The translations under genes and the position numbers were made by a program. The notes beneath the pieces were generated by a model. That model had not been told where the DNA came from, searched no databases, and saw only the letters and a program-made list of their open reading frames with translations. From Planctomycetota bacterium (GTDB lineage Bacteria; Planctomycetota; JAJSAM01), in contig JAJSAM010000043.1 of the NCBI GenBank assembly GCA_024274785.1, forward strand, positions 1-64,000: a stretch of DNA of 64,000 nt, written 5' to 3'. This document shows positions 1 to 7,302 of this stretch, piece by piece; within the stretch, counting starts at the first letter, position 1, and each line of letters begins with the position of its first letter.

Positions 1-163
1 CGAAGCCAAGCCACCGCCACAGCCTCTCCCCGGAGATCCGGAGCAGCACCCGCCCGAGCGGCTCGTCGAACCGGTCCCGCCGCAGGAGCAGGCTTTTCGC
101 CCTGGCCAGCAAACCGAGCGCGTTCTCTTCCGGCGCCCCGCGCCGGCCGGCGTTGAGCGGTGT
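1..163 (-). CDS. Partial unidentified protein running off the left edge
   Basis: Read on the minus strand, this stretch is open with a very strong G/C third-codon bias. It gives a protein-like, Leu/Arg-rich sequence (for example ALGLLARAKSLLLRRDRF, then RISGERLWRWLGF at the edge). Only this internal or N-terminal part is visible and no family is recognised. The frame stays open upstream to a GTG at 253, but codon bias weakens beyond about 163, so the start is uncertain. The start may have been disturbed by the transposase remnant next to it. The rest of the gene lies left of position 1. Confidence 0.4.
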
Positions 164-282
164 CCTGCCTCCTCCGAACCTGGGCGCTCGCGAGAAATGC
201 CAGGGGTCTGCTTGTGAGAAGTGCCCCGGCTTCTTGAGGGCCGGTCTTGTCACAGCCCGCCCTACAAGTTCGCAGTTTGTTC

Positions 283-825
283 ACCCAGGAGGTCCGGATC
301 GATCGGGACGGGCAGCAGGAGAGCTGGAAGATCCACGACAAGGCGGACGTCCCCGTGGGGACGAGGAAGCGGGCCACCAGGGAGAGGGAAGCCGAACCCT
401 GGCTTCTGATGCGACAGGTGTCGCGGCTCCGGGAGGACGGGTCGGGCGTGACGCAAATACTGACGACGCGGACCGACATCGAGGCAAAGGAGGTGCTCGT
501 CCGGATGTTCGGCCACTGGCGGCAGGAGAACTTCTTCAAGTACATGAAGGCGGAGTTCGCCCTGGATGCTCTTCGGGACCTACGCGCGGGCGGAGGACGA
601 GGGACGGACGCTGCTCCACTCCATCTTCCAGTCGTCCGCGAAGCTCGAGGTCGGGGAGGAGGAGCTAACGGTCGCATTCGCGAGCCAATCCTCAGCTCAC
701 CGAACGGCGGCGATGAGAGAACTCTGCGAGGAGTTGAACAAACTCGAGGTGAAGTTCCCCGGCTCGGAACTGCGGCTCGTGCTCAAGGCCGAGAGCCCGG
801 AACAGGCCATCGCTCAGGGTGTGTA
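283..825 (+). pseudogene. Decayed DDE-type transposase remnant
   Basis: Two adjoining frames carry separate pieces of one transposase family. The first (about 283-578) has the conserved ILTTRTD block followed by RMFGHWRQENFFKYM and FALDAL. The second (from about 572, another frame) has YARAEDEGRTLLHSIF, LSSPHRT-like and C-terminal FPGSELRL blocks. In intact relatives, as I remember the family, a long stretch separates these blocks; here they abut at about 575-585. The copy has therefore lost an internal segment and changed frame, and its N-terminal part is missing too. It cannot encode an active enzyme. It lies directly against an RHS remnant, so this end of the window is a small gene graveyard. 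Confidence 0.7.
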
Positions 826-879
826 TGTCGGGAGATCTGGAATCACGACAGGTCCTGGTCGGATGAACTTACGATCGCG

Positions 880-1865
880 AAATCCGGATGAGCCCTTTTT
901 GGTGACCATCCCGATGCCGTTCTGCTCATACCAGGTCTTGTTGCCGAGATGCTCTTCCTGGCAGATCAGCCGACGGGCGTTGTCCCAGGTGTTTTCGGTC
1001 TCATGGCTCAGGGAATCGGTGACCAGCGTCACCAGGCCCCGCTTGTCCCGGTCGATTTCGGTGACCATCCACTCGTCCGCGGTGGGCGCGGTGTGATCCA
1101 GCCAGCTCTCCACGTCATAGACCTGGCCGAGCTCGTCGAAATACTGCTTTCTGTGCGCCAGCAGGGTGTCGCTCGAGTTGGTGCGTTTGATCTCGGTCTG
1201 GTGGCCCATCTTGTCCACCACGAAAGAGACGGAGTGGCCAGGCGGGGTGGTCACCGTGGTGAGCTGGTCGTAGGCGTTGAAGCTCTGCTCATATTCCTTT
1301 GAGCGGCCGTTGACGTAGCTGACCATGTTGCCGTTGCCGTCGTACTCCCAGCTCTCGGTGGATGCGTCGGCGCTGCCAAAACCCCGGCAGCGCGAAGCCA
1401 GCAGCCCCCGCTCGTCCCAGACCTGCTTGACGATGTTGCCTTCCGGCAGGGTGATCTGCTTCACCTCGCCGTTGCCGCCGCAGGCGGTGCTGGTGGTGCG
1501 AGTGCCGGTCAGCAGCGCCTCCGCCACGCTGGTGGGCCGACCGAGATCATCCGGGGAGCAGGTGGTGATGATCCAGGGGGTGGTGGTGCCCCGGGTCCCG
1601 CTCTCGTCGACGTTCTCCACCTGCCTGTTGATCAAGTACCCGTTGCTCCCGTAAACGAACTCGATCTCGTAGCCCAGGCTGTCCCCGCGGGTGACCCTGG
1701 TCCGCTGCCCCACCTGGTTGGTGAGGAACAGCGTCTCCATCCCGTCCGGATCCGTGACCGGGTCCAGGGAGCGGTTGCTGTCGTAACCGAAGGTGCTGAC
1801 CAGATCGGTGGCGTTGTTGTCGATGTCGGTATCGGTGGCCTTCTGGCGGATTTCCGGGGAAGACG
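880..1865 (-). pseudogene. RHS/YD-repeat protein fragment
   Basis: The minus-strand frame encodes YD-type repeats, for example FGYDSNRSLDPVTDPDG, WDERGLLASR, YDGNGNMVSYVNG and FDELGQVYDVESW. These are typical of RHS-family secreted or surface toxin carriers. Neither a signal peptide or N-terminal cap nor the conserved RHS core end is present. Recognisable homology begins near 1865 and fades near 880, where it meets the transposase remnant. Some 330 residues remain of proteins usually longer than 1,000. The frame opens upstream to 2079, but that part is not RHS-like and overlaps a hairpin repeat. It is best read as a truncated, probably unexpressed fragment. Confidence 0.65.
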
Positions 1866-1878
1866 TGCAGGTGAGTAT

Positions 1879-1898
1879 GGTCGGCACAGTGGCCGACC
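1879..1898. repeat. REP-like 20-base hairpin, copy 1
   Basis: GGTCGGC-acagtg-GCCGACC forms a perfect 7-bp stem with a 6-base loop and is followed by CTCC. The same design recurs at 13632-13651. The element sits at the upstream edge of the RHS remnant. Confidence 0.55.
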
Positions 1899-2077
1899 CT
1901 CCGATGGTGATCGTGATGCGGATCCCGGTGAGTCGAGTGGCTTGCGGTAGGGGCGAAACTTCCGGGGAAGGCGATCGGGTGGGTGTGGTCGGTGGAATTG
2001 CTTTTGCCGCCTGATGTTCCGGGGATAGCCTTGACGATTCCTTTGCATCCCTTCGGGAGTGGCATACGCCCCCATCC

Positions 2078-3073
2078 ATGTTGATTCTCTGTCGTCAGGA
2101 CTTGACCGATCACGAGCGCGAGGAGATCCTCGCCGCCGCCCGAAACGCCGGTTTCGAGCCGTTTTTCGCACACTCCGGGAGGATCATCCTCCACGGCCCG
2201 GGTGATGCGGCGCCGCTTTCGGACCTGCCGGGGATTCTGAGCATCGAACCGCTGCCGGACCGCCCGGTCCTCGCGAAGGAGCCCGGGAACGCCGTGGTCA
2301 GGGTAAACGATGTCGAAATCGGCGGCGGGGCATTCACCGTCGTGGCCGGCCCCTGCGCGGTCGAGGAGAAGGCCAGACTGATCGACCTCGCGCACGCGGC
2401 GAAGTCCGCGGGCTGCGACCTGCTGCGCGGCGGCGCGTACAAGCCCCGAACCTCCCCGTACTCGTTCCGCGGTCTCCGCGCGGTCGGGCTCGAGTACCTC
2501 CGGGCCGCGAGCGACGCCACCGGGCTACCCGTGGTGACCGAAATCCTCGATGCGCAGGATGTCGAGTTGTTCACCGACACCGCCGACATGATCCAGATCG
2601 GCACCCGCAACATGATGAACTATGAACTCCTCGTGGCGGTGGGCCGGGCCGGCAAACCGGTCCTCCTGAAGCGCGGCATGGGCTCGACCATCGACGAACT
2701 CGTCCATGCCGCGGAATACCTGCTCCTCGAGGGCGCCCCCGGCGTCGTCCTCTGCGAACGGGGCATCCGCACGCATGAACCGAGCACCAGAAACACCCTG
2801 GACCTCGCCGCCATCCCGGTGCTGAAGGGTGTGGCCAGCCTGCCGGTGATCGTGGACCCGTCCCACGCCACCGGCCGCCGCGACCTCGTCGCCGCCATGG
2901 GCCGGGCCGCCGCCGGTGCCGGCGCGGACGGCGTGATGTTGGAAATCCACGATGATCCGGACTGCGCTCTCTGCGACGGGCCGCAGGCCATCCACCCGGA
3001 AAACCTGTCCGCCCTCGTCGATAACATGCGCAAGATCTCCGCCCTGGCGGCGGAGGCGGAGGACCTCCTTTGA
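2078..3073 (+). CDS. aroF: 3-deoxy-7-phosphoheptulonate (DAHP) synthase, type I-beta
   Basis: Condenses phosphoenolpyruvate with erythrose 4-phosphate, the first step of the shikimate pathway, in the cytoplasm. The 331-residue protein has a small N-terminal ferredoxin-like domain (about residues 1-70; the MLILCRQDLTDHE start fits this family) and then the TIM barrel. Visible barrel motifs are VVAGPCAVE, the PEP/E4P-binding KPRTSPYSFRGL, the KRGMGST block and VDPSHATGRRDLV. Length and order match the B. subtilis/Thermotoga I-beta type, not the larger E. coli I-alpha enzymes. No chorismate mutase domain is fused. The stop overlaps the TTG start of tpiA (TTGA), so the two are probably translationally coupled. 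The ATG at 2078 has no obvious Shine-Dalgarno sequence; it was chosen because of the conserved N-terminus. Confidence 0.93.
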   Translation: MLILCRQDLTDHEREEILAAARNAGFEPFFAHSGRIILHGPGDAAPLSDLPGILSIEPLPDRPVLAKEPGNAVVRVNDVEIGGGAFTVVAGPCAVEEKARLIDLAHAAKSAGCDLLRGGAYKPRTSPYSFRGLRAVGLEYLRAASDATGLPVVTEILDAQDVELFTDTADMIQIGTRNMMNYELLVAVGRAGKPVLLKRGMGSTIDELVHAAEYLLLEGAPGVVLCERGIRTHEPSTRNTLDLAAIPVLKGVASLPVIVDPSHATGRRDLVAAMGRAAAGAGADGVMLEIHDDPDCALCDGPQAIHPENLSALVDNMRKISALAAEAEDLL

Positions 3074-3831
3074 GCGATCGCAAACCATTCCTCGCCGGTA
3101 ACTGGAAGATGCACAAGACGGTCGAAGAGGCCGTGGAACTCGCTTCCGGCCTGGCCGAAGCCGTCGGCAGCGAAACCGGGCGCGACATCGCCGTCTTCCC
3201 GACACTGACCGCCCTCCCCGCGGTGCAGGACATCCTGCTCGACTCCGTCATCAAAGTCGGTGCCCAGACCTGCCACTATGAAACAACCGGCGCCTTCACC
3301 GGTGAGGTGAGCGCGGAGATGCTGAAGGACGTGGGCTGCGACCTGGTCCTCGTCGGCCACTCCGAGCGACGCGCACTCTTTGGCGAAACGGACGAGATCG
3401 TCCGGAAGAAGCTCGAGGCGGCCCTGCGCGTGGAACTGCCCACCATTCTCTGCGTTGGAGAGACCATCGGGGAGCGCGAGGCGGGCCGCACCGAGGAAGT
3501 GATCAAGCGCCAGATCGAGAGCGCTCTGACCGGGCTCTCCGCGCAGCAGATGGCAACCATAACCATCGCCTACGAACCGGTCTGGGCCATCGGCACCGGC
3601 CTGACCGCCACCCCGGAGCAAGCCCAGGAGGCCCACCACTACCTCCGCGGCATCGTCCGGGAATTGCACGGAGAGGTCGCGGATCAAGTCAGAATTCAAT
3701 ACGGCGGCAGCGTCAAACCGGATAATATCGCCGGACTTATGCTCAAAGTGGACCTCGACGGCGCATTGGTGGGGGGCGCAGCGCTCACCGCCGACTCGTT
3801 CGCCGCCATCGTGAAGTACAGCGAAGGTTAG
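3070..3831 (+). CDS. tpiA: Triosephosphate isomerase
   Basis: Interconverts dihydroxyacetone phosphate and glyceraldehyde 3-phosphate in glycolysis. The 253-residue protein carries the full set of TIM signatures: NWKMHKT with the catalytic Lys near the N-terminus, LVGHSERR with the catalytic His, AYEPVWAIGTG with the catalytic Glu and loop 6, and the phosphate-binding IQYGGSV and DGALVGGAAL. The start is TTG at 3070, overlapping the aroF stop by four bases. A GGAGG-like stretch lies just upstream and no nearer ATG would keep the NWKMHKT motif. It begins the run tpiA-secG-yicC-gmk-rpoZ-coaC-coaB, all on the plus strand with tiny gaps, and is likely part of one transcript. Confidence 0.96.
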   Translation: MSDRKPFLAGNWKMHKTVEEAVELASGLAEAVGSETGRDIAVFPTLTALPAVQDILLDSVIKVGAQTCHYETTGAFTGEVSAEMLKDVGCDLVLVGHSERRALFGETDEIVRKKLEAALRVELPTILCVGETIGEREAGRTEEVIKRQIESALTGLSAQQMATITIAYEPVWAIGTGLTATPEQAQEAHHYLRGIVRELHGEVADQVRIQYGGSVKPDNIAGLMLKVDLDGALVGGAALTADSFAAIVKYSEG

Positions 3832-3835
3832 TCAA

Positions 3836-4216
3836 ATGCTGGAAGTGCTGAGAATTCTTCTTTTCGTCGTATTCGGCCTCGCTTCGCTCATCCTGATCAT
3901 CGTGATCCTGCTTCAGGAAGGCAAGGGCGGCGGTCTGGCTTCCGCTTTCGGCGGCGCCGGGGCAGACACGTTCGGAGTGAGTTCCGGCGGAATCAACCGC
4001 TTCACCACGACTCTGGCCGGAGTGTGGATCGTCGCCGCGATCATCCTGGCGGCAAGCTCTCCGACCTCGATTGTGGGCGTAAGTCCTGACGATGCGGAAT
4101 CCGCCACCGAGGCGCCGGAAAGCCCCGGTGCAAAGGACGCCGGCGACAAGAGCACCCCGGACGCCCCGCAGCCCGGCGACAACAGCGAAAGCGATGGCGC
4201 CGAGCAGTCGAAATGA
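3836..4216 (+). CDS. secG: Preprotein translocase subunit SecG
   Basis: Small inner-membrane subunit that assists SecYE in protein export. The 126-residue protein has two membrane helices (about residues 4-26 and 60-79). They are separated by the conserved loop QEGKGGGLASAFGG, which is diagnostic for SecG. The C-terminal 45 residues are a Pro/Glu/Asp-rich hydrophilic tail that E. coli SecG lacks and is probably disordered. The gene starts 4 bases after tpiA and ends in ATGA, overlapping a possible 29-codon reading frame. tpiA-secG adjacency is common in bacteria. Confidence 0.92.
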   Translation: MLEVLRILLFVVFGLASLILIIVILLQEGKGGGLASAFGGAGADTFGVSSGGINRFTTTLAGVWIVAAIILAASSPTSIVGVSPDDAESATEAPESPGAKDAGDKSTPDAPQPGDNSESDGAEQSK

Positions 4217-4302
4217 ACGAAGCTTGCGTCCGTGAGATCCGGGATGATCCCGGCGCTGAGGCCGTGATCGAGCCCGGAGGATCCCCGCGCAAGGGGTTGT
4301 GA
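4213..4302 (+). CDS. Possible 29-residue microprotein between secG and yicC
   Basis: An ATG overlaps the secG stop (ATGA at 4213-4216) and opens a 29-codon frame (MNEACVREIRDDPGAEAV and 11 more residues). It ends 7 bases before the yicC ATG. Third positions are mostly G/C, as in neighbouring genes. Spacing like that of an operon gene is the only other support. The stretch also holds an inverted repeat CCGGGAT-G-ATCCCGG (about 4229-4243), so it may be only a structured intergenic spacer. No family is recognised. Confidence 0.25.
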   Translation: MNEACVREIRDDPGAEAVIEPGGSPRKGL

Positions 4303-4309
4303 CAGGCCT

Positions 4310-5221
4310 ATGTTGAGCATGACGGGCTTCGGCTCCGCCTCCCGTACGTTGAGAATCCCCGGCTCCGCCGTCGGGGTGAAGGCGGGATTCTCGGTATCGG
4401 TGGAGGCGCGGTCGGTCAACAACCGGTTCCTGAAGATCAGCCTGCGCAATCCGTCCTGCCTCTCAAGCAGGGAACACGAGATCGAAGCCCTGATCCGGGA
4501 GAGCGTCTCCCGCGGCAGTGTCAGCGTCTCGATCCGGCTCGTCCTGCCGGAACGTCCGATGCGGATCCGGCTGAACGAGTCCGCGGTCGCCGAGTACAAG
4601 AAGATCCTCAAGAAGCTCACGAAGCAGAGCGATCTCGACGGGAAGCCGACTCTCGAGCTCATCGCCGGACTCTCCGGCGTCTTCGAGGTCGAGGAACTGG
4701 AGGCGGTGCTCTCCGACGAATTGACCGGAGTGGTCTTCGACACCATCGGGAAGGCCCTCGGACGGCTCGGCCGCATGCGGGCGCGGGAAGGCGCGGCCCT
4801 GAAACGCGACTTCGCCAGTCGCCGCACCCGGATTGCGGGATTGGTGAAGAAGATCAAGGCGCGCGCACCGGCGGTGGCGAAGGCCTACATGGCGCGGCGC
4901 GAAGACCGGATTCGAAAGCTGCTCGACGGACTCGGCGTGGAACTGGACGAGAAGGACCTGCTGCGGGAACTGGCGATTTTCGCCGAGCGCTCGGACATCA
5001 CCGAGGAGTTGACCCGGCTCGAGAGCCACCTGCTGGAATATGGTCACGTGCTTTCGAGCGACGGTGACCTGGGCCGGCGCCTCGAGTTCGTCATCCAGGA
5101 GATGATGAGGGAGGCCAACACAATCGGCTCGAAGTCCGCCGACGTGACGGTTTCCCGGCTCACAGTGGACTTGAAGGTGGAGTTGGACCGGCTGAAGGAG
5201 CAGGTCCAGAACGTCGAATGA
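4310..5221 (+). CDS. yicC: YicC family endoribonuclease-like protein
   Basis: The 303-residue protein begins with MLSMTGFGSA, the hallmark of the YicC/YloC family. It ends with the conserved DUF1732 region (RRLEFVIQEMMREANTIGSK followed by a DLKVELDRLKEQVQNVE helix). E. coli YicC is reported as an RNase involved in small-RNA turnover. The role here is inferred from family. The long central helices (about residues 150-250) are rich in Arg and Glu. The gene overlaps gmk by 4 bases (ATGA at 5218), and yicC-gmk linkage is common in many phyla. The start at 4310 puts the family's MTGFG motif at residues 4-8. Confidence 0.9.
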   Translation: MLSMTGFGSASRTLRIPGSAVGVKAGFSVSVEARSVNNRFLKISLRNPSCLSSREHEIEALIRESVSRGSVSVSIRLVLPERPMRIRLNESAVAEYKKILKKLTKQSDLDGKPTLELIAGLSGVFEVEELEAVLSDELTGVVFDTIGKALGRLGRMRAREGAALKRDFASRRTRIAGLVKKIKARAPAVAKAYMARREDRIRKLLDGLGVELDEKDLLRELAIFAERSDITEELTRLESHLLEYGHVLSSDGDLGRRLEFVIQEMMREANTIGSKSADVTVSRLTVDLKVELDRLKEQVQNVE

Positions 5222-5799
5222 GCAGAGAAAGCTCGACCGGCGGGCTGCTCGTGGTGCTTTCCGGCCCCTCGGGGGTGGGCAAGAAGACCGTCATCGACCG
5301 GGTCCTCCTGGAGACGCCCGGGTACTCGCGAGCGGTGACGGCCACGACCAGGCGGCCCAGGCCGGGAGAGCGGAACGGCGTGGACTATCTCTTCCTGACG
5401 GAGGAGGAGTTCACGGCACGGATCGAGCGAGACGAGTTCCTGGAACATGCGCTGGTGCACGGGCACAGGTATGGTACGCCCCGGCAGCACGTGACCCGGA
5501 TCCTCGAGCGCGGTGAGGTCTGCTTCCTGGAAGTGGATGTGCAGGGCGCAGCGGCGATCCGGGGCCTGGTGGAACCGGCCGTGTTCGTGTTTCTGGTTCC
5601 GCCGAGCCGGGATGTGCTGGAGGAGCGTCTTCGCGGACGCGCCACGGAAGATGAAGACTCGCTCCGAACCCGCCTGGCCAATGCGCAGCGGGAGATGGAG
5701 CGGGAGAGCGAATACGACGTTTCAGTAGTGAACGACGAACTCGACCGGGCAGTCCGGGAAGTCCGGGACCGGGTCGAGGAATGGAGAAAGAGATCATGA
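5218..5799 (+). CDS. gmk: Guanylate kinase
   Basis: Phosphorylates GMP or dGMP to the diphosphate using ATP. The 193-residue protein has the normal length. It shows the P-loop LSGPSGVGKKT, the GMP-binding TTRRPRPGERNGVDYLF block, the FLEHALVHGHRYGTP block and VDVQGAAAIR. The lid and C-terminal helices end in EEWRKRS. One oddity is the P-loop residue after the invariant Lys, which is Lys (GKKT), where Ser, Gly or Thr is usual. The rest is intact, so activity is still expected. The start overlaps yicC and the stop overlaps rpoZ, each by ATGA. Confidence 0.93.
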   Translation: MSRESSTGGLLVVLSGPSGVGKKTVIDRVLLETPGYSRAVTATTRRPRPGERNGVDYLFLTEEEFTARIERDEFLEHALVHGHRYGTPRQHVTRILERGEVCFLEVDVQGAAAIRGLVEPAVFVFLVPPSRDVLEERLRGRATEDEDSLRTRLANAQREMERESEYDVSVVNDELDRAVREVRDRVEEWRKRS

Positions 5800-6029
5800 C
5801 GACCGAACTCATTCGCCGCATCGACGAGATGGCGGTCAAGGTAGGTGGACGCTTCAAGCTGGCGTCCCTGATCCAGAGGCGCCTGCAGGAGATCGTGCTG
5901 ACCGCCCCCCACGTCCTGCACCAGACCGAGGAAAGCCCCATCCGCATGGTCCTCCGCGAAATCGAAGAGGATAAGATCGAGCTCGAGCCCGCCGACGACC
6001 TCGTGGACGCCAGCAGCATCCTCGGGTAG
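5796..6029 (+). CDS. rpoZ: RNA polymerase omega subunit
   Basis: A 77-residue protein containing the omega-like stretch VGGRFKLASLIQRRLQEIV, comparable to the VGNRFELVLVAAKRARQL core of other omegas, and an acidic C-terminus. Omega binds the beta' subunit and helps RNA polymerase assembly. The call rests on this core and on position: rpoZ lies between gmk and the coaBC genes in very many bacteria. The ATG at 5796 overlaps the gmk stop (ATGA). An ATG 15 bases further up would lie inside gmk and adds only MEKEI. Sequence similarity alone is modest. Confidence 0.7.
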   Translation: MTTELIRRIDEMAVKVGGRFKLASLIQRRLQEIVLTAPHVLHQTEESPIRMVLREIEEDKIELEPADDLVDASSILG

Positions 6030-6038
6030 GAGCGGGCC

Positions 6039-6584
6039 GTGGCTCGAATCCTTCACGGAGTGACCGGAAGCATCGCGGCCTACAAAGCCGCGGACCTCGT
6101 GAGCCGGCTGACCCAGCGCGGCCACGAGGTGCACGTCGTGATGACGCGCGCGGCCACGGAACTCGTGAAGCCGAGAACGTTTTCCGCGCTGTCCCGGACG
6201 CCGGTGCATACCGATCTCTGGGACCCCGCGGAGAACCGCCTGACCGAACACATCAGCCTGGCGGAACTGCCGGACATCGTCATCATCGCTCCGGCCACCG
6301 CCAACACGATCGGCAAGGCCGCGGGCGGTATCGCCGACGAGATCCTCTCCACCACCCTGCTCGCGGTTACGGTCCCGGTGCTCATCGCCCCGGCCATGAA
6401 CGTGCATATGTACGAACACCCGATCGTGCAGAAGAACATCGGGATCCTGAAGGGCATCGGCTACACCTTCGTCGAGCCCGGCGAGGGTTACCTGGCCTGT
6501 GGCGACACCGGCAAGGGCCGCATGGCGGAGCCGGCCGAGATCGTCACTGCAATCGAAGCAAGACTGGCCGAGAGCGGTGAGTAG
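6039..6584 (+). CDS. coaC: Phosphopantothenoylcysteine decarboxylase (stand-alone CoaC)
   Basis: FMN-dependent decarboxylation of 4'-phosphopantothenoylcysteine in coenzyme A synthesis. The 181-residue flavoprotein fold shows GVTGSIAAYKAADL at the N-terminus, APATANTIGKAAGGIAD, the conserved PAMN loop and the substrate-clamp ACGDTGKGRM, where the Cys is the catalytic acid of the family. The gene ends right after this domain. In most bacteria it would continue into the CoaB synthetase domain, but here CoaB is a separate overlapping gene. The start is GTG at 6039, 9 bases after rpoZ. Confidence 0.92.
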   Translation: MARILHGVTGSIAAYKAADLVSRLTQRGHEVHVVMTRAATELVKPRTFSALSRTPVHTDLWDPAENRLTEHISLAELPDIVIIAPATANTIGKAAGGIADEILSTTLLAVTVPVLIAPAMNVHMYEHPIVQKNIGILKGIGYTFVEPGEGYLACGDTGKGRMAEPAEIVTAIEARLAESGE

Positions 6585-7239
6585 CGACGCCCTCCGCCCC
6601 CTGCGCTTTCTCGTCACCGCCGGCCCCACCCGCGAGTACATCGACGACCTGCGCTACCTGACCAACGGCTCCACCGGACGGATGGGCTTCTGCGTGGCCC
6701 GGGCCGCCGCGGAGGCGGGGCACGAGGTCGTCCTGGTCATCGGCCCGACGCCGCTCGCCCCACCCGCGCACGAACGGATCCGGGTTCTTCGCGTGGTATC
6801 CACCCGCGACCTGGAAGCCGCGGTGCGGACCGAATACAACGCCACCGACGTGGTGGTGATGGCCGCCGCCCCCGCCGACTACCGCCCCGAACCGCGCATC
6901 CGCGGAAAGCGGAAGAAGACCGCCGGGGACTGGATGCTCACCCTCACCCGCAATCCCGACATCCTGGCCGGCCTCGGGCGCGAAAAGACACACCAGGTCC
7001 TGATCGGCTTCGCCCTCGAGGCCGAAAACGGTGAAGCGAACGCCCGCGGGAAGCTTGAGCGAAAGAACCTCGACGCCATCGTACTCGACTCTCCGGACAC
7101 CGTCGGGGCCCACGAATCCGACTTCACCATGCTCACCCCCGATGGAGCATCGACCCCCTACATATCGGTGTCGAAAGACTTTCTTGCCCTTAACCTTGTA
7201 TCCTTCGCCACGAAAGCTAAACTTGAGCAGGGCGATTAG
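6577..7239 (+). CDS. coaB: Phosphopantothenate-cysteine ligase (stand-alone CoaB)
   Basis: Joins cysteine to 4'-phosphopantothenate, the step before CoaC. The 220-residue protein has the CoaB nucleotide-binding VTAGPTREYIDDLRYLTNGS, STGRMG, AAAPADYRPE and the KRKK lysine cluster. GFALEAENGE and the family's late NLDAIVLD block follow. The best start is GTG at 6577, eight bases inside coaC and in a different frame, which suggests translational coupling. Upstream in-frame codons lie within coaC. CoaB and CoaC are usually fused as Dfp/CoaBC. The split arrangement here is clean: both domains are complete and there is no sign of a frameshifted fusion. Confidence 0.9.
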   Translation: MSSDALRPLRFLVTAGPTREYIDDLRYLTNGSTGRMGFCVARAAAEAGHEVVLVIGPTPLAPPAHERIRVLRVVSTRDLEAAVRTEYNATDVVVMAAAPADYRPEPRIRGKRKKTAGDWMLTLTRNPDILAGLGREKTHQVLIGFALEAENGEANARGKLERKNLDAIVLDSPDTVGAHESDFTMLTPDGASTPYISVSKDFLALNLVSFATKAKLEQGD

Positions 7240-7302
7240 GATCGGAGGGACGCCTCCGGTCTGTGCCAGTGTTTGGCCGCCCCGGTCGTGCGAGGGTGCA
7301 GT

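Noticed and set aside
247..825. The transposase remnant as a programmed-frameshift IS element
   Set aside because: Both the N-terminal part and an internal segment are missing, and no slippery site lies at the junction; frameshifting could not restore a full enzyme.
7273..7302. TTG at 7273 as the ftsK start
   Set aside because: ATG 7303 has GAGGG seven bases upstream, and the ten extra residues are not conserved-looking.
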